This document shows, piece by piece, positions 31,573 to 31,992 of a DNA stretch of 31,992 nucleotides; positions within the stretch are counted from its first letter, which is position 1; the number at the start of each line of letters is the position of its first letter. Position numbers and translations under genes: made by a program. Location of the stretch: contig JAGDVT010000002.1 in the NCBI GenBank assembly GCA_023255765.1, positions 36,135 through 68,126 of the forward strand, given 5' to 3'. The stretch comes from Candidatus Paceibacter sp. Lineage in GTDB: Bacteria; Patescibacteriota; Minisyncoccia; UBA6257; HR35. Under the pieces are notes generated by a model. The model saw only the letters and a program-made list of their open reading frames with translations, did not search any database and was not told the origin of the DNA.

Positions 31573-31930
31573 TTATACTTCTTTATAATCTTCTTTAATA
31601 AACCTCTTCCACCAATTTTGATATTCTTCCGGGGTTGCTATGTGGATTTGAAATGGATGAGAAATATTTGCTGATTTTTTTATTTGATATTTGATTAATC
31701 TATCTTCTGAATAATTGCCTGTAAATTTATTTGAAATAATTAAAACATCAATATAACTATTTGGTCCCCAATTTCCTTTTATAATGGAACCAAAAACTAA
31801 AACCTTAACATCTTCACCTAAAATTTCTTGTGCAGATTTTTTTATTTTCTTTGCATATTTTAAATAATTCTCAAAATATTTTCTTCTTTTGATTCCAAAT
31901 TTTCTTATTTATTTCAGCTAAGCTTTTCAT
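31573..31930 (-). pseudogene. Second MNT nucleotidyltransferase, frameshifted and with mutated active site
   Basis: From the ATG at 31930 the frame reads MKSLAEINKKIWNQKKKIF and stops. One frame over, KFGIKRRKYFENYLKYAKKI continues through VKVLVFGSIIKGNWG, PNSYIDVLIIS and ends QNWWKRFIKEDYKEV at 31573. The total span is 358 nt (3n+1), so one extra base near 31893-31905 breaks it. The motif S-Y-I-D has Tyr where the first catalytic Asp of DxD belongs, so even the repaired protein would probably be inactive. The last 57 nt match the intact MNT gene at 54 positions. Confidence 0.75.
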
Positions 31931-31936
31931 TACAAA

Positions 31937-31942
31937 ATTATA
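31937..31942 (-). promoter_or_regulatory. -10 box of the decayed MNT gene
   Basis: TATAAT (within TGATATAAT) on the minus strand, exactly 6 nt (TTTGTA) before the ATG at 31930. The promoter is intact although the gene is broken. Confidence 0.4.
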
Positions 31943-31992
31943 TCATAAATTTAGAAAGGATCTTAATGAATTAAAATTTTTTGTTTATTTTT

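Overview
The window is strongly AT-rich bacterial DNA, densely packed, with many 1-13 bp gene overlaps. Reduced or shortened core proteins (a release factor 1 without its N-terminal domain, a 1042-residue DnaE), very short intergenic spaces and a -10 box placed directly before start codons suggest a small-genome bacterium. The Candidate Phyla Radiation (Patescibacteria, probably a Parcubacteria-like lineage) is the best guess, from gene content and protein style only. The code is standard: TGA ends dnaE and prfA.

Region 1 (1-12.95 kb) is housekeeping. On the minus strand an rpmE-prfA-small membrane protein-trxB operon diverges from rpsB-tsf-small membrane protein. rnhB diverges from dnaE-thpR. 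A long minus-strand series follows: MazG-like pyrophosphohydrolase, CapA-like protein, M32 carboxypeptidase, PPC/DUF296 protein, DoxX-like protein and an L,D-transpeptidase fused to an M23 peptidase. Translation, replication and cell-wall remodelling dominate.

Region 2 (12.95-18.1 kb) is a junction zone. It holds an array of short degenerate repeats, a decayed tRNA-Pro(CGG)-like sequence, an NAD-dependent epimerase, an AbiEii/AbiEi toxin-antitoxin pair with the toxin first, remnants of other nucleotidyltransferase-type modules, a secreted modular Cys-rich protein, and a 312-bp segment bounded by 26-bp imperfect terminal inverted repeats.

Region 3 (18.1-30.5 kb) is a surface-glycan cluster: GT4 (four), GT9 and GT2 glycosyltransferases, FkbM and other SAM methyltransferases, an AsnB-type amidotransferase, a second epimerase and a short UDP-sugar dehydrogenase. 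Most are coupled on the minus strand. Region 4 (30.5-32 kb) has a frameshifted DUF4325 gene, an intact HEPN-MNT pair and a second, frameshifted MNT copy.

The main surprises are: (a) one family of about 10-11-bp-period repeats (core ATCYGYGTTA) that lies between genes and also appears to be inserted in frame in capA (twice) and in the first epimerase; (b) a recurrent TATAAT-like box exactly 6 nt before ATG, implying leaderless mRNAs; (c) an RF1 lacking domain 1; (d) the Ldt-M23 fusion; (e) several single-base frameshifts concentrated in the accessory part.
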